From assembly GCF_030867095.1 (NCBI RefSeq), contig NC_081824.1, forward strand, positions 145,543,433 to 145,607,432: a stretch of 64,000 nucleotides of DNA. Reading direction: 5' to 3'. Shown one piece after another: positions 1 to 13,000 of this stretch. The stretch is from Alligator mississippiensis (lineage: Eukaryota; Chordata; Crocodylia; Alligatoridae). How positions within the stretch are numbered: the first letter of the stretch is position 1; each line of letters begins with the position of its first letter. The position numbers and the translations under genes are program-made. Below the pieces are notes generated by a model that was not told where the DNA came from, did no database searches, and worked only from the letters and a program-made list of their open reading frames with translations.

Positions 1-233
1 CTTTATTGTATATCTAAAGCAAGTACTAAATGACTGTGCGGTATCCACCAGTACTGAGCAGTCCCAGTGGTGCTTGAGTCATTTTCTACCCTGCTGCACA
101 GTAGCAGTGAGCTACTGTGCAGTTGCTCACTACTACTGTACAGTAGCAGTGGTGGCATGGGTGGTGCCTGCTGATGTACATTGCTGTACCAATGTTGCTG
201 TGGCAACGTAGCATCTCATGTAGACATGCCCAC
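1..233. mobile_element. Harbinger-type MITE (Chompy-like), left end outside window
   Basis: The right terminus reads catgtagacatgccc, matching the termini of other short elements here (for example near 8625 and 34547). The interior shares the AAGTACTAAATGACTG-type subterminal motif with the copy at 8336-8625. The left end lies before the window. No coding capacity. Family by resemblance only. Confidence 0.5.
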
Positions 234-1996
234 TGTGAGCTGGTGTGATCTGGCACACAGAGCGATCTTATCTGGCCTGCTGGGCTCCCCATGGATCTGG
301 ATATTTGGCAGCAGGGGAGCAACAATTAATGCTGCCACTCCCAGGGCTGGCCCACAATCTTTTGGGTCTCCCCTGCAAACTATATTTTTGGAACCCCCAG
401 GTGTGTAGAAGCCAGTGTTGGGGGGGTGAGGGGTGGCGAGTGGCTCAAGAAGCTGGTGGCAGCAGCAGCAGTGGTGGCAGTGGCAGCAGATGTGGGGGAG
501 GGAGGGGGAAAGCCTGGATGTGAAGCTGGTGGCGGCATTGGTGGGGCGGGGGGTGTGGCGAGTGTCTGGATGCAGGGGGCCTTTTGGCTGTACAGCCCCC
601 TGCGGCTGCAGGTTTTGCAGGATAGGATGGGCTGGCCCTGGTTGCTCCTCCCCTGCCTCCAAATTTCTAGACCTCTGTGGAGCCCTGCAGGCCAGGTGAC
701 ACAGTTCCCTGGGCTGGATCTGTCCTGCAATCTGGGGTCCAGCACCCTTGGGTTAGAGAAAAGGCTCCAGCCACTTGTGCTGTAGTGTTAGTTCCAAGGA
801 CTATCATATTCTATGGTATCCCTTGTTTTTTTCAATGCTTCTTTTCTCATCCTTTTTGAGAGTTCCTAGAAGCTTTTGCATTGGCTTAAGTGGTTTCAGG
901 ATTTTACCCTTTGCATAGGTCTGTAAGGTCCCTGCCACATGTTACGTATATTATACAACTAACTGGTTAATTGTACAATAAATTTAGACCAGCTACGCAT
1001 GTAAAGTAATTATCACACCATGAAAATGTTCATCCAGCTATAAAAAGAGCCAATCAGCTACAAAATGAGGACTTGAAAATCTGTAATAACCTTATAGCTG
1101 GTTTCTACCCAGCTTTAATTTGAACATGCGGCAGAGCCCTAAACTGACACTCAAACTAATCAGGTTATATGAATACAAACCTGAAAACTATTAATAACTC
1201 GTGATGCTCTCCTTAAACAAAAAACTGTATCTTATGTAAGCTGTCCTCACATGACTACCAGATGGTAAAAACTCCTTAGCCTCTATCCAAATGTAACAAT
1301 GGGCTAGCCTAAAAGGATAACTGAGGCATTGTGTCTTGCAGAATGATAAATAGAGGACTTGGAGCCAAGATTCTGTTACATCTATTAGGTGTATAAGTGT
1401 AATCTGGCCTCTGGTGAGCTACCGCAGTAGGAGAGTTCTGCAGCCAGGGGCCCAGCACAGTGACGGCTCTCATTCCAGATCTCAACACTTCACATCTCAG
1501 GTCTCAAAGAATGATAAGGCTGTATAATAAAAATAATCCCATTGTAGCATATAAACAAAATGGCGAAGCTCCTATCAGAAAAGCATCCTGTGGTTGACCA
1601 ACCAAAGAAAAACCTGGCATTGGTGTTATTTTTTTGTTTATCAATGGATTATGTCCATGTACTGCATGCACTAATTCTCCTGCAAATTTTTACATGTGGT
1701 ATTTTAAAGTTACATAACCATTTTAACTTAAGCAAGTATTTAATTTCTTTGTTTTCTTCTTTGGACTTTCTTCCCTTGACTTTCCTGGTCAGCGGTATGA
1801 CCTTAAGTAACTCCAGTGGTTGCTGGTTCGTACTCTTTGTTTGGACCTACGTCGCTACGGATGAAGAAGGTGGAGTCAAGTTTTGCTCATTTGGTTCAAA
1901 AGAAAAATAATCCTCTATTAAAAGCTAAGCTGGGACTCTGCTGGCACAGAACTTCACATCCAGCACAAGAGGAGAAAGCGTGAGAGAAAGAGAAGG
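234..1996. other. Upstream region of SULT copy 1, no gene recognised
   Basis: This stretch holds a GC-rich, CAG/GTG-rich segment (about 430-760) and then AT-rich DNA. A TATAAA-like string near 1551 lies about 445 bases before the copy 1 start codon; it could belong to a promoter but has no other support. The 116-codon open frame at 1560-1910 has no family signature and I do not call it a gene. Confidence 0.4.
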
Positions 1997-2198
1997 ATGG
2001 CAAAAAACAGGAAAGTATTTATTGATCTGGTAGATAAGGCAATTGCTACTGGTGACACAATGAAGAGTGAAGATCTGCTATTTTCCTACAAGGGGATCTT
2101 CTACCCAGCTACTGTTTGTAGTCCTGAGCAATTCAAAGCTTTGGAGGCATTTGAAGCAAGAAGTGATGATGTCATCCTAGCAGGGTACCCTAAATCCG
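1997..2198 (+). CDS. SULT6B1: SULT copy 1, exon 1
   Basis: 202 nt, ATG to the donor AAATCCG|gtgaat. Encodes residues 1-67 plus one base. It ends inside the PAPS loop (YPKS|G), the usual intron position for this family. Confidence 0.92.
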
Positions 2199-4027
2199 GT
2201 GAATATGGTTTACTTTATTCATAAATATAAGGTGTAATATAATTACAAATGATTAGGATATATTAAAACCACTGAAATAATTATCTCAGATTTTAATAAA
2301 TCACTTTAGTTAGTGAGATATAAAGGAGATAGTTCAGATGACCATGAGGTAACAAATGATCTCAGATTAGAAATGTCATTGTTAAAGTATGACTATGGAC
2401 ACATCAGAAAAATCAAAGTTTATTTATCATAGTAAAAATGGCTTGTACACTGTTTTGCATCTGCTGCAACATTTATATTTGCAAAATTCAAATGTATGTC
2501 TTTCATAAAATTAACCATTTGGTTTCTTGAGGTGCAATATTTTACCTTGTTTAGATTTTTAATTTAGTTTCGTATGAAAAATGTTTAGTTTGTGACGATT
2601 CTTGAGAAAATTAAATATTGGGATTGGGATATCATGCAAAATTCGTTAATGCATAGTCTTTCATGATTGTTTGTAATTCCCTGTATCCCGCCTCACTGGT
2701 TGATATCACTGAAAGTTATTCCCCATGAAACTCTAGAAGATAGAATTTATTTCCATAGGAAATCAGAGTAGCCACAAGCTTAAGATTTAAAAAAGAATAC
2801 AACAGTTACAAGGATTTGAAAACTATCCATGGTTATAAAAATTATAACAATTATTTCCAAAGGGAAAGTAAGCCTCATGGCACAAGAATTTCATCTTTCT
2901 CTCACTGTTAGAGACCAGGGTGAAATGTAATATGGGGCTGTGGAGGGACATGGGTATGGAAAGGGAAAAACAGTTTGGAGAGAGACAGTTTCTGAAAGGC
3001 TATCTAGATCTGCCTGAAAGAAAGTAATTTGATCTGCTTTCTTTGTGTAACTCAAGATAGTGTTCCATCTTGCTTAGCTTCTAATGAAGCATGAAATGGG
3101 TTGAGATGAAATAGGCCTGTTGGATATTTCTTTTTTTTTCAAATTATTTTCTCTTATGTACTACCCCATTACTAATATGTATATTGGTTTTAAGAAAGCC
3201 ATTGGTCACTAGGGGTATGTCTACACTGCTGTAGCTACAGTGTTTCTTAGGCACAGCCTAGACAACTGCCTTCACTCCCATCTTCAAACTCAGAGATGTA
3301 TGGCCAAGACAATGGGGTCCTTCCCAGTGACTATTCTAAAGCATACCCTAAAGTAGGGGTGGGCAATTATTTTGGGCAGAGGACCACTTACTGAGTTTTG
3401 GCAAGCTGTCGAGGGCCGCATGGGTAGCACTTGACAGGTGCCCCACCCCCTGGTCACCATCTTGTGACTGGAAGTCCCACCGCACTAACTACTGACCTTT
3501 GCTACCAGAAGTCCTTCCCCTTGCCTCCAGAAGTACTCCTTTCAGCAAGGGGTTTTGCCATCTTGGAACCAGAAAAATACCAAATTATATTCTAAAAAAT
3601 GAACACCTAAAACATTCATTAATTTGATTTCAAAAAATATTTTTGTCCTGGTTTACGTGTGTTTGTATAGTGTACATAGAGGTGATTGTATAAAATAGCT
3701 TAAAATGAAGTCTTACTTTTGTATATTGAATGCGTGTTGGGGTATAGGTTTGTGGGGGGCTGTGGGTGTGTGGGCTGTGGGGAAGGGTGTGGCTGTGTCT
3801 GTACAGGGTGGATATGTGTGGGGGTGTGGGGTGAGGGAGCATGTGGGGGTGTGTGTGGATATGTGGGGTGTGGGTGAGTTTGGGGTTTGTGGTGGACCCT
3901 GTGTGGGGGGGAGGGTATCTGGGGTGTGTGAGGGGGTGTGGGTGTGGAGGTCTGCATATATTGCAGTGTGAGGGGGGTCTGTGTGCATGTGTATGGTGTG
4001 GGGTACATGTGGGACTCACCCTATGAA

Positions 4028-4062
<35 letters not shown>

Positions 4063-7000
4063 TGGGGTACTGGCGCAGGCCCTGTGCTTCCTGGTCTGGT
4101 GATGTAGCTGGAAGCCATGTGGTGCAGGAGCAGTGCAGGGGTAGAAAGGCAGGGAAATGGCTGGGGGTGGAGTGGGGCTGGGCTTCTGTGTCCTGCTGAT
4201 GATTCCCCCTGGGTCCTATTGCCCCTAGCTCCTGCTAACTTTGACAGGCAGCCAGGAGCAGATAAATATTTTCTAAATTTTTTAGGAGTCCCACAGGCCA
4301 CATAGAATGGTCTGATGGGCTGGATACGACCCATGGGCCATATTTTGCCCACCCCTGCCCTAAACCAAGTCTCAAATAGCCACAGAGAGATGCCCCAAGG
4401 CAAACTTCCTTGTTGCATTTCCAGATTTGGAGTATACTTGAGGCAGTAGATTCAGCAGAGTATGCTCAACAATGACCTAGACAGAACATATTACCACCTC
4501 AGTGTAGGCATACTCTAATTTCACTAAGCATAGGCTGCTGAAGGGAAGAAACAAGGGTCTAGTCTCCAGGCTGACTTGCAGGGTAAGAAATGGTTGGCAT
4601 ATATGAGGCAGTGTACCCAGATTCAACTCTAAGAATGGGAGGATTATAAAATTCTAATGCTGAGACAGGTAAGGGCTTGACACTTCACACTTGAAGGGGT
4701 AAAGTCCAAGAGACCCAAAAGAGACAGAAGAGCAATCTACTCTATAACTGTGAGATTTCCTGTATAAGAATTCAGTTAAAAAAATACTTAGTTGGATAAC
4801 ATAATGTTAGCAAAAATAAATTGAAATATGCTAGTTCTGCAGCAAATTGCACTATATACTTGTTAAAACTCTTGTTAGACCAAATACTCCCTGATACAAC
4901 TCTAGATTAGCAAATTTATTTTATGGTTGAATTTGCTTCATTCACTTTGGGTTTGCTCCATGCTTTTAGGTAAGTAGAAATCATGCCATAAGCCATATTT
5001 TTCTTAGTAAGAAAAAAGAAAGTGCTCTTGTTTTAGAAATGTTAATTTGTTTGCCTATTGCAGTCTCATTGATTCTTCTTGCCCATTACCTAGCATATTG
5101 CAAACAAGTTATTCCAGTTGCTTTTTCCAGATTTCTTATACTGATTTTGTCTTCTTTTTTTCTCATAGGTACAAATTGGGTAGGCCAAATTATAACTGAC
5201 TTGGTAACAACATGTGCAAAGAATAATGAGGATGAAACAAATAGTGTGAATGATGAACTAGATGAATTTCCCTACCTGGAAGTTGGAGATGCTGAGAAAT
5301 ACCAGGTGGGCACTAAATGCTTACTGATATTGCTAATTACTGTCATAGATAATATTGGGTGCATCTACATGTACATTAATATTCCGTAATTACAGAGCAT
5401 TAAGTTTAGTACCTGTAAAAACAGGTACTAAATGAGCAGTAATCAGCACTACTGTGCAGTAGAACCAGTGCAAGTCTTTAGGTGTTGCTAATGTGCAGTA
5501 GATTCATTCTAATAGCACGGCTTTTGCCATGACGCACTAATGTGCAGTTGAATTAGTCTACTGTGCTGTTAGTGTCTCATGTAGACATACTAATTGTGTA
5601 TGAAATATGCATTGCAGAGAATGAACTGTGCCTGACTTGCAGGGTAGTCATCTACCAGTAGTGTAAGGGATGGTTAAGTCAGATACCAGGCCCAGGCTCC
5701 TACTTAGAGGAGTGCAGGTTTGGCTGTTGCCACCACTCTTGGCTTGGCACCCACTTACCAGGGCACAGAAACTGCTTGTTACACCTCTGCTACCCACAAT
5801 GATTGCTTTGTTCACAATGAATTCTGAACATACTGACAAAACTGATGGAAAAGGTAGATAAATGAATTGAGCAGAGTACAAATTCTTAACAGCTACATGA
5901 GACTTGTCAGCACTAAATAAACAAGTTTTTCTATGTGGTGTAAGAAAGAGGCTAATGCAAAATCAAATACAGGGAATAAATAACAGGACAAAAAAATTCC
6001 CCACCTGAGTGTTTAATCCCCAGTCTAATACCTAGAACACTGAAACCAAAATATTTCAATCCTTCAACCCATTATTGTTTTCCCCTCTGAAATTATGTTT
6101 ATGAACCATATTTTCCTTCATATATTTTTTTCCTATACTGAACTCTACAGCTATGAAAACTTTTTTCTTTTTTTTTTAATCCATGAATGAGAGAGAGCAT
6201 GTACAGGACTAGTACAAAAGTTCACATACTATGCCAATGTGCCTTGGTCCTGAGCCAGCAGGGCCAGGTGTAGAGCTGAGTAAGTAGCATCATCCCATGT
6301 CTAGCCAGCCCTTGCTCAGACTCTGCACAAGGCCACTTGTTACTGATGGATCCTGTTCAAAGGTTTCTGTCAAGCTGAATCAGAATTCTGATGTTGGTCA
6401 TGAACTTGGATCTGGGGGATCATCTGTTCACCAGAGCACCCCAAGGGATGACAAGGTCGAACGGTCACAAACTCCTCCATGACCATTTCAGGCTGGACAT
6501 AAGGAAGAACTTCTTTACCGTCTGAGCCCCCAAGGTTTGGAATAGATTGCCGCTGGAGGTGGTTCAAGTACCTACTTTGAACACCTTCAAGAGACATCTG
6601 GATGTTTATCTTGCTGGGATCCTATGATCCCTGCTAACTTCCTGCCCCTGGGGCAGGAGGCTGGACTTGATGATCCTCCAAGGTCCCTTCCAGCCTGAAT
6701 GTCTATGAAATCTATGAAACTTTTTGGGATGTTCCTCTTCTCTCTATTACTCTCTTCTTCATGTACCATCATTGTACCAATCTAGTCAGAACCTTTTCTC
6801 TTCTTCTAATTCCCAGTTCCCTCTATTTTAGTATCAATAATCTTCCCCTTCCTTATAGCTTCCCTTGTTGACCTAATTGGGATTGCCTAGCTTGTTGTCT
6901 TTCCCAGTTAGATTCTGCTTCCTACTTTTAGCTTTGATTATTTCTTTTGGGGTAAGGATGAACTCAGACTTTATGTACTCTGCATTGGATACCAATTCTC

Positions 7001-10000
7001 TTTCCAGATCTTCACACTTATGTGGGGGTGGAGGGGAGGTGCTATAGTTTAGAGACACTCAAATATGTAATCCTCTTTTTGGTCACAGAAAAAAACCCAT
7101 AAAACTTAAAAGCTATGAAAATGGATACCGGCCCATCATAATTTTCTACACATACACCAGCAAAAGGCATAGGTAGGGCTACCAGTAGGTAATATTCACT
7201 AAGTAGAGTTTCTGCTTTCCTTCTTTTTTTTCATTTTTATTAAAGCGAATGAAGAAATTACCTTCTAGAAGAATTATATTTACTCATCTCATGCCTCACA
7301 ATCTACCTGAGTCAATCTTCAAGAATAAAACTAAGGTGAGTTTTTATTTGATATCATGAAGGCATACTCATTTGAACAGAACTTTCAAGTCACTTTTAAT
7401 TTCTGTTGCCACATATACAGTCTCCATAATAGGTACAAAGTGCTCAGCTCAACCACTTCAGTGCCTGGTCTTTGTTCACAGGGCAGCTACTTCATATGAC
7501 ACCAAACTACAATGAACAGCAGTTAAGAGAAATGAGATAAATCAAGAAAAGAGAAATTATTCTGTGATAAAGTGCATGATTACACAGATTCCTGTGGGTG
7601 GCATCTCATTTTGGTATTTCAAGTAGGGTTCCAAAGATGGGTGAAGCTTAAGGGTGCCCCATTTTTTTTTCTAGCCTGTCTCTTGATTTTGCCTCTTTTA
7701 TAATTTAATATGGTCTCTTTAAATAGAAGCATTTACTCACCATAAAGGGTAGAAACACACAGGTGACAAAGTTCACAGAGGCTGCATCTACAGGTACGCT
7801 TACCTGTGGAGTGGAATAATTAGCTGTGGAGTAAAGTGTCACCGTCTCTTGCAACACTATTAGGCTGCAGTAAACTAATTAACACTGTGATAAGATAGTA
7901 CTGTCAAAGACAGTACTAGCTTACAGCAGGGTAATTCACCGTGATTAAATGCATGTATAGACACTGACTTCGTAAACTGCCTCCAATCAGCCCAGCCAGC
8001 ATGGGGCCAGATTCCTGCCTGCTGCCTAGCCACATGGCTCTGCACTTTCAGCACCTTTGTGCCCTAGCTAGTCCCTCCATCACCCAACACTGCCATCCAG
8101 AGCCTGGGGCTGACCCCTCATGCCCCCAGCTTTGGCATAAACTGCTTTTCCTTGGCTCCAATTGCTACTGTCTCGGGTGCACGTTTCGGGCTGCACCCAT
8201 GAGTAGTTTACTCTGACTCAAACTGCTCTGAAGTTTATTGCTTCAAATTTATTGCATGTGTAGATGCACCCAGAATGTGTATAATTAATTTGGATTATCT
8301 CAATCACATTTCAGAGAAAGTAAGCAAAACATACAGGGTGCAGCTAAATGAGACACTGTGCTGCCATAGCAATGAGTGTAGCTCATTGCTACAGTGACAT
8401 AGCATCACCAGGCATGAGCTGTGTTGGTAATGCTACTGTGTGGTAGTAATGACCTATTGCACAGTAGCTTGTTGCTATTGCACACTAGCTGCTAAAAATA
8501 ATTGTGTGACAATGGGACTGTACAGTAATGCTGGTTACTGGGCAGTTATTTAGTACTTGGTTAACCAAATATTAAATGACTAGGCAGTAACAACTGCACA
8601 GTTGGCTGCTCATGTAGATGTGACCACTGAGCGGCAGTGAAAGAATAGCTTTCTCCCCATATAAGATTGAACTGTTACTTCTATGCCTAACATATGTATG
8701 AGATCCAAGAAATCACCAATATTGTAGTTAACCCGAAAAATATCCTATTTCCTTTAGTGCAATTTTCTTATATCTAGTTCTAGAAAAATATTTATTCATA
8801 CACTTTAATTTTCTAGGTCTTGCTGCTGCTTCGCAATCCAAAAGATGTAGCTACCTCTTATTACCATTTTTCCAATGGCTTGTCTCCTCTTCCATCCTAT
8901 GAGACCTGGGATGAATTCTTCACAGCTTTCATGACAGGAAAAAGTATAGTTCTTTTCTTTCTACTAATGTCAGTAATGTAATAGGTAGACTGTGTATGGA
9001 AACATGGATTTTATTAGACATTTCCACAATGATATTTTTATTATAACATAAAATTACAGACACTTTTTCAAAATATTAGGTGTGATGTATTAACATGTGA
9101 TCTGTGGCAGAAGGTGTTTTAAGCACAAGCAATTGTAGCAAGCTTGGAGATATGTTAGAACTTTGGTTCTGAAAAAAAATCATTCAAATGCTGATAGTCC
9201 TGAAATGTGTATCCCTCTACCCCTGGGAGAGCAAAAAAGGTTTCCTACAATAGGCTCAGAAATAAGCCTAGAGCTCCACAGAACAAAGATTAATGGGTTA
9301 TACTCTCATATGGATATGTATATATATATATATAGAAGTGTGTAGGAGACATGATGATACAGTAACGTGGAAAAATCTTTTTGTGGGATGATGCACTGAA
9401 ATGAGCTCGGCCAGATACTTAGATTTCTATGCTGATTACACCAGTTAACTGTGCAGTGAAGACATTAACTTAGGGTAGAATTTGCTTGTTTAACAACCTT
9501 CCTGGTTGTTTAGCTGCCAAAAAATGTCACTTATGCACAGGTTGGAATTCTATACAGGTTTCACATAGCCCTGTGCACATGGAAGACTATGCATAGCTAC
9601 TTAGTCATACAGACCGGGCATGCACAGTAGTAGGCAAAGCCTTTATAACCCTAGCACAATCCAGAATTCATAAGAAAGTATACACTGATGACCTTGGCTT
9701 CTGGACCTCTGATAGCTTTCTATGACCAAGGCAGGTTTCAACTCTGTCTGTTCTCTGGTGAATATAGTTTTAAAACAGACACTTCAAAGACTGTACTGGA
9801 CAGAAGATAATCTAAAGCTATCACAGCAAGTATTAATTTTAAGGAACAGACCTAATCCTCACCTGTTTTTCTCTTATAATTAATTTAATAATCATTTTAT
9901 TCTGTGGTTTCCTCTAGTGCCCTGGGGCTTCTATTTTGACTATATTTTTGAATGGAACAAACATATTGATGATGAAAACATTATGACAATAACCTACGAG

Positions 10001-13000
10001 GAGCTGAAAGAGGTGAGTTTCTATTGTTTAAAGAATATTGTATTCTCCAAGCAGCATTGGTGACTAAAGTAGTGTTTAGATTATAATTATATATGCATGT
10101 CAGTCAAATGAACACTGAAGCAATATACCATAAAATATGAATTCCAGTTGGGCAAGAATATTTAGATTTTAATTTTTTTTTGCCAAAATGTCATTGAGCA
10201 AAATGAACTAATTATTTTTCAAAGGTTTTTTTAGAAATGTCCTTATTGTCTGAAAAGTTCTGTAGTTCACATGAAACTTTGTGAGGTCCAATTCTATAAC
10301 ACTTCCTTATGGAACTCCATATGCATTCTACAGTATATATAAAAATAAATTGCAATTCATTTCTTTTGTGACTTCATTGATACAGATCTGGATTTTGCTA
10401 GCTTTACTCATAGTGGATGCAATTCAGTTTTATGAAGAGAACTAGGACTGGTAATCACTCCTTAAGTGTAATGTGTAGAGGGGGCCTATATGTTCTTCAT
10501 GAAAACAGGGCCACCAAGGATAAATTGAAAGTGGAAATACCATGATTAATCAGAATGATACATTTTGTATGAATAAAATTAATTGTGTTACCTTCCCTTT
10601 TTCAGAATCGGGCTATGGGTGTCAAAAAGATAGCTGAATTCTTTGGGCTGTCTCTGACTGAAGAGGAGCTTCAAGATGTGGTAGATAGGAGCAGCTTCCA
10701 GGCTATGAAAGACAATTCTGAGAAAACGCATGGAGCATTTGGCAATGTTCTCTTCCGCAAAGGTGATTATCTGAAAAGCTCCAGAGACACGAGAATCAAT
10801 CTTCCAGTAGTTTTGGCAAACCATTCCCAGATTCTCTTTTTAGGTTTAATGTTGGAATTCATTATCATTTGTATGTCAGTGGCTGCATCTACACATGCAA
10901 TTAGCATGGCTGTATAAACTCCAAGGTACAGCATTTACACGTGTGCCCAAGATCACATCAGGTTGAGCTGGAGCAATAAAGCCCAAGCTGACAGAGGACC
11001 TAGGTAGTCAGCCTGCCAGCCTGGAGCTGCTCCACCCCAGCAAAATGTGTTACGGAGGGGCTAGCTGGGACATGACAATGTTACAGTGTGGAGTTAGCGA
11101 GCAGGTAGCCCCTGCACTGTAGCACCCTCATGCCCCAGCCAGCTCTGGTCACTGCCTACACATGCATTGCTGTGCCTCAAATAATTTCACTGTAGGATAG
11201 TACTTGTGTTTGCCAATACTATCCTATGGTGGAGTTTATTAGTTTACTCTTGAATAATAGCATTGCACATGTACATGTTGATGCTTTATTGTGGAGCTAA
11301 TTAGTCAATTCCACAGTAAAGTACATGTGTAGATGTCCCCAGTATTTGTAAGTTTGATTATTGGAGTGATTTTAAAATGTAGTCAAGAATCAAGACCCTA
11401 ATGTGCTAGGCAATGTATTAAAAAAGAATAAAAGAAGGTTCCTGACACAATTAGCTTACAATCTAGGTATAAGACAAAAGAAAACAGATGAATACAGCTA
11501 GGATGAGGAGCACTAAGAGACAATGAGACCATACTGGTAAGTATGACAGGCAATGGCCTCAGCATGTCAGTGCTTTATCCATTGTCAGATTTTCTGTAGG
11601 AGTGATTTAAGGAGTTATTTGAAGAAGATAATGAGAAAACATTACATTATGCTCAGGGAGCATTCCATATGCTCAGGGAGCGCCTCCCAAGCATATGGAA
11701 TAACATGGAGGAAAGCACAAAAGTTCTTGACTAAAAAACAAATGGACAATGGAAGCTGAAGTCATTGGTCATATGAAGGTGGGAGTTGACCACTTAGTAC
11801 TGACTGAGAGATGGAGTGGGGATAGTCTGTTAAGCTGAAAAAGCCTTGGAAATGGAAAGCAGCAGATTATGGCCAAAGTGATGATTCCAGGGGTCTAAGT
11901 TTTCTGTTCACTATGGGAAAATGTGGGAAAATGCAGATTTTCTTTTTTTAAGTAGAAAAATGCACATTTTCCACTTTGTCCTGCCATGCCCCTTTTCCCA
12001 CCCACTGCTCTGTAAAAGGCTCCAGAGGGAGGAGGGCAACAGGGCAGGGAGCCCTGAGCTTGCAATAGGCAGCCCGTATTTGCCCCTTCCCCATGATCTC
12101 CACTCCAGCTGTGCCACCTGTGTGAGAGGGGGAGCTGGACTCCACGGTCTGCTCTGGCTGCAGCAGGTGGCAGCTGGGGCTGGGGTGCTGCTGGGCAGGG
12201 TGGGGAGGTCAAGGAGCTGTGGACTTGGGCTCCTGACCTTGTAGCCCTGGGAGCTGGGGGGCCCCTCTGGCAGGGTTGGGGGCAGAGGGCTCTTGGTCAG
12301 GAGTGAGAGACACTGGCAGGGCAAGGGGGCTGTGGGTGGGAAGTGAGGGGCACCAGCAAGGCTGGGGGGGGGGGGCAGCATAGGTTGAGAGTCAATCACA
12401 GAATCAAAGGAATGAATGGCTGGAAGGGACTTTGAAAGATCATCCAGTTCAACCTCCCTGCTCTGGATAGGAATACTGCTGATATCAAATGATCCCAGCA
12501 AGGTATCTGTCCTGTCTCCTCTTGAAGTCTTCCAAGGTTGGGGACTACATCACCTCCTTGGGAAGTCTATTTCAGATTCTGGTCACCTTTACCATAAAGA
12601 AGTTCTTCCTTATATCCAACCTGAAAGCATCCTCTACTAGTTTATGGCCTTTGCTCCTTATCTTCCCCTGGGGTGCCCTAGTGAGCAGTTTTTCTCTCAG
12701 CTCCCAATATTCACCCATTACATACTTATAGATGGCCACCAAGTCCTTCCTCAGTCTTGTCCTCCCCAGGCTGAACAGTCCCATATCCCTTAGTTTTTCC
12801 TCATAAGCTTTATCTTCCAGGCCCTAAATCATTATTGTGGCCCCTCTCTGGACCCTTTCAAGATTCTACACATCGTTTTTGAAGTGCAGTGTCCAGAGCT
12901 GGACCCAGCACTCCAGCTGGGGTCTCAGCAGTGCCAAGTACAGAGAAAGTGTCACTTCCTTAGCCCTGCTCATGATGCATCAGCTAATGCATCCCAGTAT

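Larger units (their letters stand above)
3212..4516. mobile_element. Harbinger-type MITE split by a hAT insertion
   Basis: The left end GGGGTATGTCTACACTG and right end cagtgtaggcatactct are imperfect inverted repeats. The MITE would be about 300 bp without the 1-kb hAT element at 3354-4357 that sits in it. No clear 3-bp target duplication. Confidence 0.55.

Noticed and set aside
1560-1910. 116-codon open frame upstream of SULT copy 1
   Set aside because: No family signature, hydrophobic from AT-rich bias, and not in phase with any splice site of the gene.
3630-4418. 262-codon minus-strand open frame
   Set aside because: Runs through the GT/CA-rich tract of a hAT element; His/Pro/Thr-rich low complexity.
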